Assembly (NCBI GenBank): GCA_900708905.1
Contig: CAADRB010000009.1
Coordinates: 2,272,816 to 2,336,815 of the forward strand
DNA: 64,000 nt
Source of the DNA: Hymenolepis diminuta
Taxonomy: Eukaryota > Platyhelminthes > Cestoda > Cyclophyllidea > Hymenolepididae
Reading direction: 5' to 3'
The notes under the pieces are model-generated. The model had not been told where the DNA came from and did no database searches. It was given only the letters and a program-made list of their open reading frames with translations. Positions 38,200 to 51,400 of the stretch are shown piece by piece. Made by a program: the position numbers and the translations under genes. The first letter of the stretch is position 1. Each line of letters opens with the position of its first letter.

Positions 38200-41100
38200 C
38201 TAAAAAATGAGCTTCAACTGACCCGGATACCCCGTAATGTCCAGGCTATGACGGTCTTATGGACCAAGCTGTGCAAATTGCAATTTGAGTTGTGGAACAA
38301 TCGTTAGTTTAGAAGTAGAAGTATCCAAATATTACAATATCCTCAATAAATGTTATGTTTATAACTACATAACCTCTATCCTTATCATATTTCCAACAAT
38401 ACATTTAGATATAGTGAACATAATAATGAGATTTTTGGAGTCACTTTTATACGAGGGTCCTGACTAAAGTAATAGTGAGTTCATGGGTTACTGTTAGATC
38501 TTGTCAAGGTCATGGATGTAACCATTTAATAATTATTGGATTTCACAAATGTCTGTTCACAAATCATCAGAGAGTTTGTAGTTTACTTGTTTTCTATTAT
38601 TCAACATTAATTTGACTCTATGACCTCATTTAGGTTAACTTATATAAGTAATAATGAAGAATTTAGGAATGACAAAATAATTTCAGTACACTACAGAGGT
38701 TAATTAAACACATTTATCAAATTAAATGAGAAATTGCCGTTTTAATGTGAAATAAATGAGAATCACTGTGTAATTATATTTTCAGAGAAACGAAAATGAC
38801 ATTGTGACATAGAAAGTGTCCCTTTCACGTTAAAATGTGCACCAATACGAAGAAATTCAGGTGATTGTCGGAAGGCACTTATATGCTTAAATTGTTTACT
38901 TACTGGTGTTTTAATAAACTAGGCTTAAAGTTCAGAAAGAGGAGACTAAGACGGATCTAATTAAATCGCCTACGTCTGGAAGTGATGAGTGATTAGAGCT
39001 CCACCCACACGTACATTCCATCTTCATCCATGTTTTATATGGATTAAATAGAATTCCCCACGTGAGGAATTTTCAGCCGATTCTATAGGTCCTACGAAGT
39101 CCATTTTCACTTATACCCATATTAACTGTAGTTGATAAGCAGTTAATTAGTAAGATAGTTGAAATTATTTAAGAGAATTATCGAAATTTGCTTTATTTGA
39201 CATAACTATGTTTTGGTAGTGAATAATAAGTGGGATAAAATCCATCTCTTTTTAAGTTATAATATCAAATTTGTTAATCTATTTAAAAGTCGGACCCATT
39301 CATCCGTAACCGACTGATCTACAACTGTTTCTAAAAAGTCTTAGTGAGAATTTTCAGCCCTATGTAAATATTCTACTGATCCATTAATTGAAAATAAAGA
39401 TGCTAACAAGGACTTGTATATTTTTCGGATTTCTTCCAAACACACCATTAAATTATCGGGTCAGAAAAACTCTGAATGTCATGGATATGACCTTACGAAA
39501 GAACAATTCAATCAATCTAGTAGCTAAATGGTTTCAAATTAAGTTCCTTGGTTCGATTAGCCTTTAAAAATGTTAAATTCAGCCCAGAAATTTAATATTA
39601 TTTAATTTTTATGCACTTTTCAAGTAAGCTTATTGTCTTTACCTCCTTTTAATTATCTGGAACTGCCAAATCTTACAGATACTTTATTCTCAACTTCTAC
39701 TCTACCCCCTTACCACTTATTGAACCTTCAAACTTTTACTAATTTCAGCTTCCACCACACGGCCAAAGATTTCGTAATCTAATGATTATAATAATTAATG
39801 TAAAATAACTTATCTAGAAACACTTTGAAAATAGATGGACCACATACATAAATTTCATCAAAATACAATAAATTAAGGCCCTGTCGTCTATTTTAAGGTT
39901 AGTTTATTAATGTGATCTAATAATTCAAATGCATCCAATTATTTGTAATCTAAGATACCTTCACTTTAAAACTCATAACAGTTACGATCTCAGTTTCTTC
40001 AACCTTAACATTTCATTAACACTCGAAAAATTTATGTATGATGCTTTCTAAAGAAACTCTGACTAATTATTATAGATACCTCTGATTATCTTCATTTGAT
40101 TATAAAAGAAAGCTCGAATGCCTAAAACAACAACAGCATGCGCGAATGGCGACGCATACTATCAAGTTGTCATCCCCCTCAGGTTATGATGAATATGTAA
40201 TTTTAGTATCGCTGAGAAGCACTTATTAAATCATTATCTCATTCTAACTTTAACCCAATTGTTCTAGGATCTCACTACTTTGTATCAAATATCAAAAGTG
40301 AAAACATTTATCATGGATGCAGAGTTGACATGGAAAGTAGTTTGTCATTTAAAAATGGTGCCAAAATGGATGTGTTATTAAATGATAGAGGGACAGATAT
40401 TTTTTGTAACAAACCCCACTCTCATGAGGAAAATTCCTTAACACCATACTCATTCTGTAAATGTCATAATAAATGCATATTAAAAATGTGACTAAGTTGT
40501 CAGAGTTGAATAAATATTTTTCACAAGATTTCATCATGCCTCTTTCCTTTTTCCGTTATTTTTCATTCATTTCCTTATTTCATCTGTTGTGTATTTCCAG
40601 CGATGGTTATATAACCGTATCATATTTTGTTGCATATGTAGGACGGGTGAAGATCCGAACACGTGGATCAATTTTCGAAAACATTATACCAAAGTTCGAT
40701 TTACTAGGATGGATCATTCTACTCATTTATTGGGTTAATTGCAATTAATTTAGGGATTCTCATAGTTGAAGAAACCCGTTGAGTCTTTTCACAACCCTGA
40801 ATCTCAGAAATATTCTTTTCCAATGGAGAGGCTGACAATGTAGTATAAACTAATAGATATACTACTAGGAATTTTCTCTACAGAATATGAAGTATTAAAT
40901 CCCTGATGTAATCTCAATTTTCTCTGCAAGATCTAATTTATACCTGAAAGTATTAAAAAGCTCAGCGACTTCTGGGTGTACATTGCTAAATTCCCACATC
41001 CTATAAAGTTATTGCGGTCTCCTTACTCACCCATCTGTTAATGCTATCCAGGGAAGAATATGCATGTGCATACAACATCTCTAAACAAAGATTCCACCTC

Positions 41101-44100
41101 ATCCATCGTATTAGTGATCATTTTACCCCTCGTGATTTTATTCTCTCCTTCTTGAATCCCTCTAATTTTACATTCTCCCGTCTCAACCCATTCCGATAGA
41201 AAAGTTTGACAATAAATTGAATGTCACAGACTGAGGACAATTTACATGTTAGAAACTAGATATCTAGGTACTTACCTCTTCTAAGTTTTTCACCAATCAG
41301 TGAATGAGTATCCAAATCATTCATTAAAATCATGTTAATTAAACTCAGATTGTCTGACGATTAATTAGAACTTGCGACCTTTACTGACACACGAATCTAT
41401 TCACGTTTGAAATATATTTTCACATTTCTTAAACATTTTGTAAGGAAAGACCTTTACATTGTTCCAAAGCTAGTAGGTCTCATTTCAGACACTATGGTCT
41501 CTCTGCTAACTAGATAACAATAGGCTACAGTTGATTGAGTACCGGAGAGAGGGATGAGACAAAATGCTGTTACTCCAAGACACTTTATATGTATTATATA
41601 TATATGTTTATGTTTAGAGAAAAAATCATCTCCGGACTGATAACATTTTTCGTCCCGAATAAGTGTCAAACTGTCGGGAGCAGCATGCTGCATTTATGGT
41701 GAAGGATGTGGGGAAACTTAGAGACAACCTGCAAGAATGTATCATGCCGTGACAAAACAACTCTGGCTTGGTGATTTGTTTGTCACCTACCTATCAGAGG
41801 GAGTTTAGAGCAATGGGATCATTTATCCAAGTAACAGAAATTATTATTCGATAAATTCAATAGTTGCACTTTAGTTTGAAAATTCCAAATTCCATGAAAC
41901 AAATTTTTCTACCTTATCCAAGAAACTAAGATCTTAATACTGACTCTGTCTGTTCAGCTAGTGTTATATATACTAGGTTTATAAATAAACGGACGATTAT
42001 TCAGGCAAAAAACTTTCCGTTTGATATTTGTGGCGCATTTGGCAAGTCTTATTTCTGCATAATTTACTAACCGCTTAGGTAAATTTAGCTCAAAAATTTC
42101 AGCCTAAATTACTCTCTTTACCTTTCTCTCGGTTTTTCATGCCTTTTTCTCATCTGCTTGTATCAAAAAATTATTGAAATACAAATTGTGTGCTAATCTA
42201 AATCTGCTCTCTAACGTTGCATCGCGGAATACAACCCAGTAGGCTCGAAACCACCTTGAAGTTTTCCTTTTTCAGATTACGATATTCATCAAAGTAAAGT
42301 ACCAAAGTAGTCATTGTTAGGTCTTCCTAACATTTAGCGTCATTAAATATTAGTAATTAAATAATTTTGTTTTTAACTTCCTGTTCATTTACCTTGATCA
42401 GGTCCTTATAGCCTTATCGTATTTAAGACTAGTAAAATTATCCCTTTTTCTTCCATAAAATCTGTATTAAATAACTATTTAATGCTGGAATTATGGGATA
42501 TCAGCATTTCCTAATTCTTAATTAGTAAATTTACTCACGGAAAATTGAAAATTCCTTTTCAGATTAAAAAGAATACTTAAGAGCGTTCTTATAAAACGAC
42601 TAAAATGTTGTATTAAAATAGGATATTCATGGGATTTGCGCTTGACCGCTCTTACATAAGGAATTTTGGGAAGTATTTGTAGTAACTTGTCTAATGTACT
42701 TCACTCTAATAATTTGAATTTGCGGTTCATTCAAATGAAATCCTTGTAGGCTTCATTAGGGCGTTAACACGACTCCCCGAACTTCACTTCTTAAGTCATT
42801 TAACTCCTGGATGACCAGTCTATCGGATTCATTATGAGGGATATTTACCATCTTATTTGAAATAAATAATGAACATCAACTCTTGTGTGGGCAATTGTCA
42901 ATCTCTTATAATTTAACTATTCATTGTTCTCTGTGTACTCTAAATGTAACGAAGGCGGGTCTTTCTAATTCACTTTTTGACAATTTGAATCTAATGTCGA
43001 AAGATTTCTAGGAAATTACATTTAATATATGGATGATGCCTTGAAATACCGATACAAATGCCTGTAATTGAAGATGTGAGTTCTGAATAGTTTCGAAATA
43101 CGTCATCTAATTAATCAGGAGATCACGGCATGATTATCAAGTACGAATGGAGTATATCATAAAATTTTTGAAATCAAAACAAAGAAACAGCATAGTAGAA
43201 GTTTGCAGGATTTGCGAGATAATGTATTATGAAATGCCGCGTCTAACGTTAAGCATGTAGCCATCTTAGTTAACTAACTCAGTGTTTAAAGTAGCATGCT
43301 TCTACTCTAGTAATCTGTCTGGCGGGCTTGAGTTTGTTTATTTAACTTTCATTAACCAAATGCATATCCTCGTTGATCCCAGAGCTGGAGATCTAGAAAC
43401 TTGAATTACAGGGCATCACAAAACCAAAATTTTTAGCAAATTGGAAATCTTCCATTTTTGCGGTTGAAATCAGCATATTTTACTTTTCCCTCCCTTTGAT
43501 AACTGTAGCGCTGAAAACTCCACATATTTTTGAGCAAAAATTTATTTTAGCACGAACGAACCCGGATCATTTATGATCGATTAGACAAGCTAAATGAATT
43601 TGAATTAGATATAGAAAATAAAACAGTCAAAATAAGTTTTTTTGAAAGGAATCAGGCAAAAAGGCAAAGTTGTTACTATAGAAGAGGTAAAGCGGATTGT
43701 ATCGCATAAATAAAAGAGCTTCTCAGACCGTCGAATGAATTCTGGACGTTTAGTGTCTTAACGAAATACGAAGTAACGTATGAAAGAGCTGGTGATCATC
43801 GTCCGAGTTGCATAGATTTTTCCGGTCCATCTGTCGTTTGGAAAGAGATGTACCATACCTGAAACGTTCACAAGAAAATTTTTTTCTCATTCTTAAACTT
43901 ACTGCAGATAATTAATTGACTTCCTTGTAAGGCTCTGCTGTCAATGTTTTCTAAAAATTCTAACTGTTCTTAAGTTTTTAAAATAAGATCTATGTCCTGC
44001 CAATTACTTTTTAATTAATGTGGTTTCATGTATGATGTTCTGCCATTTTGCAAATGATTAACACTGATTTGTGGCATCCATTATGGATTTAATGAAATGA

Positions 44101-44740
44101 ACAGCAAAGTATATGTGTCATCTGAAAATTCGAAATTATTAGATTCTGCCGTTTCAAATCCAGTAATCATGACAAATTTGGGCTTGACACCAAAAAGGAA
44201 TTATTAGTTGATATCCTCCATTTGGTATTTTGAGCCAATTCATCTTTTAAAGATCTTCAATTTGTACAATTAATAAAATAATTAACTATTTATAATATTT
44301 CGTTACCTTTCCTTTCATTGCAGCACTTTATGGGAGTGAAAATGATCCATTAAAGGCAGTCAGTTTATGGTGTATTTTTAAAATGTGCTGTTTAGTATTT
44401 TTATATAATTTATTTCATTCAGTTTGATTAAGAATTTTACGTAATGCACAAAATCTGAGGATTCTGTAATCCCCTTCCCTAAATACGATACTATAATGTA
44501 ATCTACTCATGCATTACTCATTTAAAGAAAGCTTATTTTAACCATTATTAATATCCCAACTGAGAAAATAGGAAGGATCCCATTTCTCAATTCAACATTG
44601 AGAGCAAGTGGGAATGAAAATTGAGCATTTACACCTTTAACGTGGTAAGAAACTATAGCACTTTTCAGCATTTTAACTAAAGAACCTGTGTCCATAAAAG
44701 ATTTGTATCTAATGGAGTATAATGTTTAAAAATATAATAA
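38200..44740. other. Long AT-rich non-coding stretch
   Basis: No supported gene in 6.5 kb. An AT-dinucleotide run lies at about 41593-41604. A minus-strand ATG frame of 79 codons (41693-41454) has ordinary composition but no motif or splice context that I can support. Confidence 0.45.
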
Positions 44741-44809
44741 CGTTGAAAGATCTCTTGGGGCCACATCGATCGAATAGATGGAATAAGTCAAGTCACTCAT
44801 GTCTCCAGA

Positions 44810-45060
44810 TCGGTTCGGAGGTGGCAGGCAAACCACCTCCCAATTCATTAATTAGTAAATTAGATTTATATACAAAACATTTCTTCGTTGGACGTCAGTC
44901 ATGTCTTGTTGTCGGAGTCTCGGCGTGATGATAGATACCCGTTTTGGTATCTATGTTCAAACACACAAGCACACAGCGGGACCGCCTGTGGACACTCTAG
45001 TGAAGATCTTATCGCCAGTCAATCATTTCTAATCGCCAGGTGATGATAGACATCTGCTGG
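44810..45060 (+). other. Two perfect hairpins and short direct repeats in a GC-richer block
   Basis: GGAGGTGG/CCACCTCC (44817-44840, loop 8) and ATAGATACC/GGTATCTAT (44931-44954, loop 6) are perfect stems. Downstream, ATCGCCAG occurs twice (about 45010 and 45032) and TGATGATAGA twice (about 44926 and 45041). No protein is recognisable. A structured repeat or non-autonomous element is likely; identity is unknown. Confidence 0.5.
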
Positions 45061-45084
45061 CTATAGCAAAAAATATGCACAAAT

Positions 45085-46380
45085 ATTATGTGAAATGAGA
45101 AAGAGGTATTAGATGGTCAATAAAAGTGATATAACAAATATTGTGGGCAAAAGGTTGATAAGATATACTTAAATGAAATAAACATTTACCATATTAATTT
45201 GAGCACTTGTAACACTTGACATGCAAAAAAGATACATTATGAAGTTCCAAAATTAGTAAGTACTTGCATTCAATGTGCGTGCAAAACTTACCAAATGAGG
45301 TAACAATTTTACTTTATTTTCGAAAATGCCGCTGCTACTAGTAAGATCATAGAAAGGCGTGGCATTCTTTATTATTCATAGTGTCTATTATTATACAAAC
45401 AAAGATACAATATAACATAAATTGCATACTATTTCTCGAAAATACTAATAAGATATATTTTGATTCTAGTTTAATAATTGCTTTCGATTCAGCTAAATTG
45501 CTAAATTACATCCATACTACTTTTGGGATGATTCCTTTTCCTTCCATTATAGTTGTCAGAAAGCTTTAATATGCATGCTTTACAGATCAACTTTAGTACC
45601 AACTAGTTCAACTGGGCTATCAGAAAAAACAGTTCATAGCCATATAGTTGGCGAGTCCAAAAGCTCAATTTATTTATCTGAATATAGCAAACTTGAGCTC
45701 ACTCAGATACCTAATGGCTAAAGTCTGAAATTCAAAGTTCGAAATAATAGGATAGAATACTGAAAACCATATTCATTAAGTAAAATTAGGCAATCTGAGA
45801 ATTTCAAGCCGACTTTTGACTCAGTAAAGACTTTATTGATATCCTGAATCTATTCTATATTTCTCAATCACCTCCCCTCACACTCTTATGCGAATAATTA
45901 CTATTCTCTATTTTTACATGCTTCATCATGATTAATAACTGTAAACATTTTACTTTTCCATGGACGTAACTAGTATTTGGCAATCTACATGCTTAAAATA
46001 TATTATTAACCTTTATAATTTTCTCTTTTCCGGATAACTGATCCTTCCGGTTAAAAAACAAGAAAGGAATGCCAGTTAATGCTATTGATTTTTGCAACCA
46101 TGCCGAAAAAGTGACATCTTGACTCCCTTCCTTAAAGGTATTAATGTTCATCAAGTAATTATAAACAATTAAAATACAGTTTGATAGTCATTATTAGAAA
46201 ACATTTATCGATATATAAATAAAACTATTTTTAAACCCAGTGTTTCCCCCATTTTCAGTCTTCGGCGCTGAAAATCAGATGTTCTGAAATTTGGCAGTAT
46301 TTCGGCTGCTCTATTTCGATAAACACAAAATCACCTTCATTAACAGAGGTGTGTTTTGTGCGTAAGTGGGTTTGAATTGG
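45085..46380. other. AT-rich non-coding stretch
   Basis: Nothing recognised. Confidence 0.5.
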
Positions 46381-46546
46381 TGAATTTGCGGAGTGTGTGC
46401 CTTTGTGTTAGAATGAGTAAATCAGAGAAAAGCCCCAAGGAAACGAAAGAAGGTTGCACTTCTGCAATAGCAAGAGAGATTGAGCGATGATGCGTACGTA
46501 TGCGTTTTTATGCGCACACCTACACGCACGCACATGAGCGTGCTTT

Positions 46547-46813
46547 TCAGGAGCGTAAACTAGCAATTCCAAAGGGCGCACAAGCATCAGCTGTGGAGTG
46601 ACCTTGAACAAGTCCTTGTCTTCCTAATTCTACTTTACACTTTACTGAAATCGCCCTGCATTCATCACACTCAGCCAGCGAATCCGTCCACCTCTCCACG
46701 CAGTTATCCATTCCCACGACGTCTATCTTGTCATAGGATTTTTCCGAAGTCCTCGAACTCATCTTCCTCAAAAGAATCAATTCCTCCGGATCACCGCCTT
46801 TCCAGTAAGTCAT
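46547..46813 (-). CDS. Candidate small Cys-containing protein or first exon, unrecognised
   Basis: A minus-strand ATG frame of 88 codons beside the CpG-richer promoter region. The peptide is polar and acidic with a cluster of four cysteines in the middle (NCVERWTDSLAECDECRAIS and a further Cys six residues on: C-x10-C-x2-C-x6-C). Ordinary codon variety and balanced charges make it more protein-like than most frames here. CAAGGTCACT late in the frame could be a donor, so the tail may not be coding. The plus strand is also open through part of this stretch. If real, it is divergent to the gene at 47877. No family is recognised. Confidence 0.4.
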   Translation of the reverse strand: MTYWKGGDPEELILLRKMSSRTSEKSYDKIDVVGMDNCVERWTDSLAECDECRAISVKCKVELGRQGLVQGHSTADACAPFGIASLRS

Positions 46814-47339
46814 TTATTCCTCGTTTTCCATATTTCCACTCTACTTCTAATGTTTAGAAAAAAACAGTGTTTTAAATAAAGGGTCATTCATCAGGCCCAT
46901 TGAAAAATTTTAACAATTCAAATGAAAGCAAAAATCATCAGGAAATACGCCATTAACAGACACAAATCTAATAATATTTACATTCATTGTTTCAAAATAA
47001 AATAAAAAGAGTAACAAAATTTTGAGATTTAATATCTAGACCTTGGTCAAATATTAAAATATAGAATAAAGCCTGTCTTAAAATATAATTTTACTAATTA
47101 AAAGCATAATTTTCAAAAGGCACAAAATTTGAACAAAACAAAGCACCCAAAATGCGCAATTTCGAAAAAAGCGATGATTTTTATCTAAAAAGGTTGATAT
47201 TCCTCTAACGTGAGAAGCGTGTGTAAGTGTGAATAGGGGCTAGGGATACGCAAAACCGAAAGCGGAAAGACGCTCATCTCTAATTCGGTTTGTGTGGTAA
47301 TGTTTAAGCAGAAAAAAAAACAAAAACGCACTGCTTGAC

Positions 47340-47410
47340 CGTGATTGGCCCGCGTCGCCCTGGTGATCAATTTGGCATTACTATTGGCCCGTCCATTGAC
47401 CAATCGGCGG
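47340..47410 (+). promoter_or_regulatory. Cluster of three CCAAT boxes
   Basis: ATTGG occurs at 47344-47348 and 47383-47387 and CCAAT at 47400-47404, each with flanks typical of NF-Y sites (GATTGGCC, TATTGGCCC, GACCAATCGG). They lie in a CpG-richer block about 150-210 bases upstream of a TATA-like element. NF-Y sites in groups with fixed spacing mark animal promoters. Their position between a minus-strand frame and the plus-strand gene suggests a shared promoter. Confidence 0.6.
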
Positions 47411-47551
47411 GCGTGTTAGCCAAAAAAACCTGTTTTATGGAAAATATGACCTAGACCGCTCATAGGCATTCGTGCACGCATATTAAGCATATAATAGCAC
47501 GCGGGAGCCTGTGTGAGCGCGGATTTCCGTCTAAGGTAGCACTTACCCGTT

Positions 47552-47567
47552 TATAAGATATATAATA
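47552..47567 (+). promoter_or_regulatory. TATA-like element
   Basis: TATAAGATATATAATA lies about 310 bases upstream of the coding exon and downstream of the CCAAT cluster. Transcription would start near 47580-47600. TATA-like words are common in this AT-rich DNA, so the call rests on the position next to the CCAAT boxes. Confidence 0.4.
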
Positions 47568-47876
47568 CCATTGTACTGAGATTTATCGTCGTCCCAACCC
47601 CAACTCACCAATATCGCTCATTAAAGAATATTTGGTTATGTTACCTCCCACTCTTCAAAAGTCCCTTTTTGCATTGAGCACTAGGAGAACTCAGCTTTGG
47701 TTTATATTCAGTCTCTAGAAGTGAAGAATTCCGGATTCTGTGTACATTGTTTCCAAGTCACCACTATCCTCTAGGTGTGAGCGGATTTAAATCTTTGATA
47801 AGAAGTCAGAACTGAGAATTACAACGCCCCAGTTGAAAGAGAACGCACCGAAAGGTGGCGATAATCGGCCTGAGCC

Positions 47877-48484
47877 GTGGCTGCAGAGGGCAATAAGAAG
47901 GGGGAGAAGGAGCCGCATTCGTCACAACCAATTGGAGAAGAAACAGAAGAAGGGGAGCAACAACTTCAAGAAGAGCAAACCACAGAGAGATCAGCTCAAC
48001 CATCATCATCGCCATCACATCCCTCTACATATCCACCACCGCAGCCTAGAACTTTAACAACAACAGTAACAGAAGTTCCACCGTCAACATCTACTCCAAA
48101 ATCACCGGAAGGTGTTCTTCAAATAGAATCAGTAGGACCAGAAGAGACAGCCTCATCATCGTCAGTAAAGACATCTTTTGCACCTTCGACCCTTTCAGGA
48201 GCTTCATGGCTAGCAGAGAAGGCGATTGTCTTGGTGAGGTTTGCTGAATGTTTTCGTCGAGGTCGTGTCATTCGCTACGATGCAGAGTTGAATATGTGCG
48301 TGGTTCAATTGGAATTCTCCAACACTGTTGTCAACAAAGGTATCGAGGATATATGTCCTGATGATCCGACTGTTATTGCGGAGGTTGTGAAGAAAGTAAA
48401 AGAGCAGGAAAAGTCGGCTCAAGCTGGCTCTTCTCAAACAACTGATTCTAATGTTCCTTGTCCGAGTTCAGCGCCTCCCTTCAT
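47877..48484 (+). CDS. First coding exon of an unrecognised protein with disordered N-terminus and one compact domain
   Basis: The frame encodes about 202 residues and ends at donor CAT|GTAAGT (intron from 48485), leaving two bases of a split codon. Residues 1-105 are low-complexity: Lys/Glu-rich (residues 6-38), then Ser/Thr/Pro-rich. Residues ~108-178 look folded (VRFAECFRRGRVIRYDAEL, then CVVQLEF, then helical AEVVKKVKEQ). The short strand-like pattern with RGRVIRYDAEL loosely recalls small barrels of the Tudor/PWWP type, but I cannot assign a family. Residues 179-202 are again Ser/Pro-rich. There is no ATG at the start: the frame opens at GTG in context GCCGTGG, two codons after TGA (47871-47873), giving a plausible N-terminus (M)AAEG. 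The first in-frame ATG is at residue 140. Alternatively, the exon may begin at a splice acceptor (GCTGCAG, 47886), though the tract before it is purine-rich. Confidence 0.8.
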
Positions 48485-51400
48485 GTAAGTTTCCCGTCCA
48501 TTTAATTCCTTATAAATTAAAATATATTTCATGTAATTAGTATCATAGTTCAGACAAAAATGAGCCTTTTTGGAAGGTATGGGAAGTTATTGTTTTATCG
48601 GTCTGTTGACGTTCCCTTACCTGTGCTTATTTCGGGCATCCTTTATCGGCGCATGATCTTGTTTTGAACACTTAAACAAAACAAGTGTTTAATCTTATTT
48701 TGAGAAATCTGTTTTGTAGATTATTTGCTAGTTTTATCCATACATGAATGCGAATAACTGGCCTAAACTATGCGGCCGGTAGTCTCGCATTATTCACTAT
48801 AACTTCAGCCTTATGTGACCTAATTTTCGGACGTTGTTTCAGAGAAATTGTAGGAGGAAAACTGTAACTTGTGTCATCTACGTGAATTGCTTTTAATTGT
48901 GGGAGTCGATGAGTTTAAATTATCTCCTATTGATAACTTGCTTGTTGCTGCTCTTTTGGCAAAAAGGAGTTTTTCTGCTTTGACTCAGTTATGTGGGGTA
49001 CTACGACAATGAAAAGAACAGTAACGTAATAGTGATCTAAACAAGGGTTCGGTAAGGACTTAGCAACGAACACTCTTTGACCAAGTTATTGACACTGAGC
49101 ATGGAGAAAGGCAAAGGGGGTTTATGCTAAGTATTCGTACTTCAATCACCAAACGGACGCCTTAATCACATCGCGTCTAACTTATAATAATTGATTCGAC
49201 ATTTTATGGGTGTGCTATACATTTATTTATAGCCCTGCTTTGAAAACTCTGTGTGAGTTTATAAAAAAGTGATACTTTCAAAAAGTACGCTGGCCATCTT
49301 ATTATTGTGTAAATGATAAGGTCAGGTATGCCGATATCCTTGTGTGGCATGTTCTTAATAGAAGACGAATAATAAATTTCTGGTTTTGCAGCTGCAATTG
49401 TTCGCATAGATAATTCTGCACGTGAATAAGGCCGATCGATAATCTTTCCCTAGGTCACGTTGGTGATTGGCCAGTTTGATTTGTTTTGATTTCTCTCTGC
49501 GTTTGGCGTAAATTTAAAATTCTGCTCTACCTTTATCGTATTTGATGAAATTTGGCTTTACCAGTTTTAATTATAAAATTTTAGATTCTGGCAAGCAAAT
49601 AGTCAGTGGTGGAAGCCATTATTTCAGCATTCATACCTGATATCACTTAACTAAGCCTGTCTTTACTTATTGAACAGGACGTTTTGGCAACGAAATACCA
49701 ATTGAAGTCTCTTTGTAACTGCGTATGTGACACAAATTTCATTCCAATAACCAAATAACTAAAATACTATTGAAACCTGTTTTATTTTAGTAACTTAAGA
49801 ATCCTGTCAGTGTGAATAACGTATTCTAACGTTAGATATTTAAATTTGTGTATGAGACTAAATAAATTCATCAATCTGGCGCCCCTTTTAATGATTGTAT
49901 CCATGGTATGAATTGTACTTGAGGAGTAGCTAGCCAAAGCCTATATTCTGGGGAAGAATTCCTCAAAATTTATTATCGAAGCGACGTAGGTTGAAGAAAT
50001 GCAAAAGGTATTATATTTGGAGTTGCACTTCTATTTTCAAATGTCATTTCATTAAATACATACATTGCAGAATTGTTTAGATTACTTTAAAAGGAGTATC
50101 AGTAATATCATTCACTTTTTCGAAGCTCAAGATTGATTTTATTTTGTCTAATTTGTTCAAGACATAAATGTGATTTGGGTAGGAAACATTTCGTAGGGAT
50201 GGAACATAGAAATGAAAGATTACGCTTTCGTATAACAACGATTTCTAAAGAATCCCTGTTAGTTTGTAAGATCGTGATAGGTCAAGACGTTTAAAGAGCT
50301 AATTTCGATCGTTGATTTCGAAAAAATTGTTTTCATCAAGAGAAATTTCATTATCACTTATTTCACACTACAGTTAAAATACTATTGATAGAGTTTAAAA
50401 AGTGTGCGTTTAACTAAACACGTTAATTATGATTAGTTTTCGCCACTATTATTTTACTCTTTTTGGCTTCAATTATCTATTTCCACTCAAAAACATCCGA
50501 AAAAATCTAAGCCAGTATCTAAACATTCTTAATATATGTAAAAGGTTCACGTAATATGTATCATTTTCTACTTAAACTTATATTCACTCATCTATTGCCC
50601 ACTATATTCAAAGCACTAAAAAACGTCAATATGATTTGAGTGATGGGTAATCAAATGAAAGTAGAAATTAAACTTGGGTATCGATAGATCTTAAAATGTT
50701 TGATCTTATGATTCAAAGATCTTGAAAATAGTCCGCTGCTTTATATTACAATGTTTGAATGTCAGTATTTATCCTCTTTTTTTCCTAGGTAAATTCATGT
50801 TTGCGAGGTCTGGAGCTTACAGAACAATCAATTAATTTAGATCTTTGGCGAACCCCTTCGGATGTTTTATTCGCGATTCTAATAATTGAAATTGGCTAAC
50901 ATGATTTTGACGTACCAGATAATAAGTTTTACGCCTTTGAAGTCTAGTTGAAGCTTTGAATGCACATTGTCGTGAAATATGTGAAATTGAGGAAATTGTC
51001 TTCTTAAGTTATCCGTGCTAATAAACATCGTTAATCTTACCAAACACTGATTTGAATCGAACTAAAAAGTACTGAATTTCAAGTATGAAATAAGCCACCG
51101 CATAAAATACTACGAAGTATATGATTTTATGGGTTTTTTTCTCTTTTTCCAATTCCTATCTTTGATGACACTTAAAATTATTCATTTAGTTTATTTGGCC
51201 TATATTATAAAATACTTTAAATCTATACACTTTATTTTAAAATTATGAAATGGATTTTTAATAATAATGGTATTGCACTGAGATAAATTTAACGCGGTAT
51301 TTTAAACAAACAACAAACGAACTATTGTGCCATGCGATTTCCAAACTATTCTGAATGATTTGAAATTGCAAAATGCAATTAATTTCCCGAGTTTGAATTA

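Noticed and set aside
47833..48057. Arg/Lys/His-rich frame overlapping the main exon in another frame
   Set aside because: It mirrors the Ser/Thr/Pro-rich true frame; it has no ATG or folded part.
48210..48437. 75-codon minus-strand frame opposite the main coding exon
   Set aside because: It is antisense to a well-supported plus-strand exon and has no features of its own.
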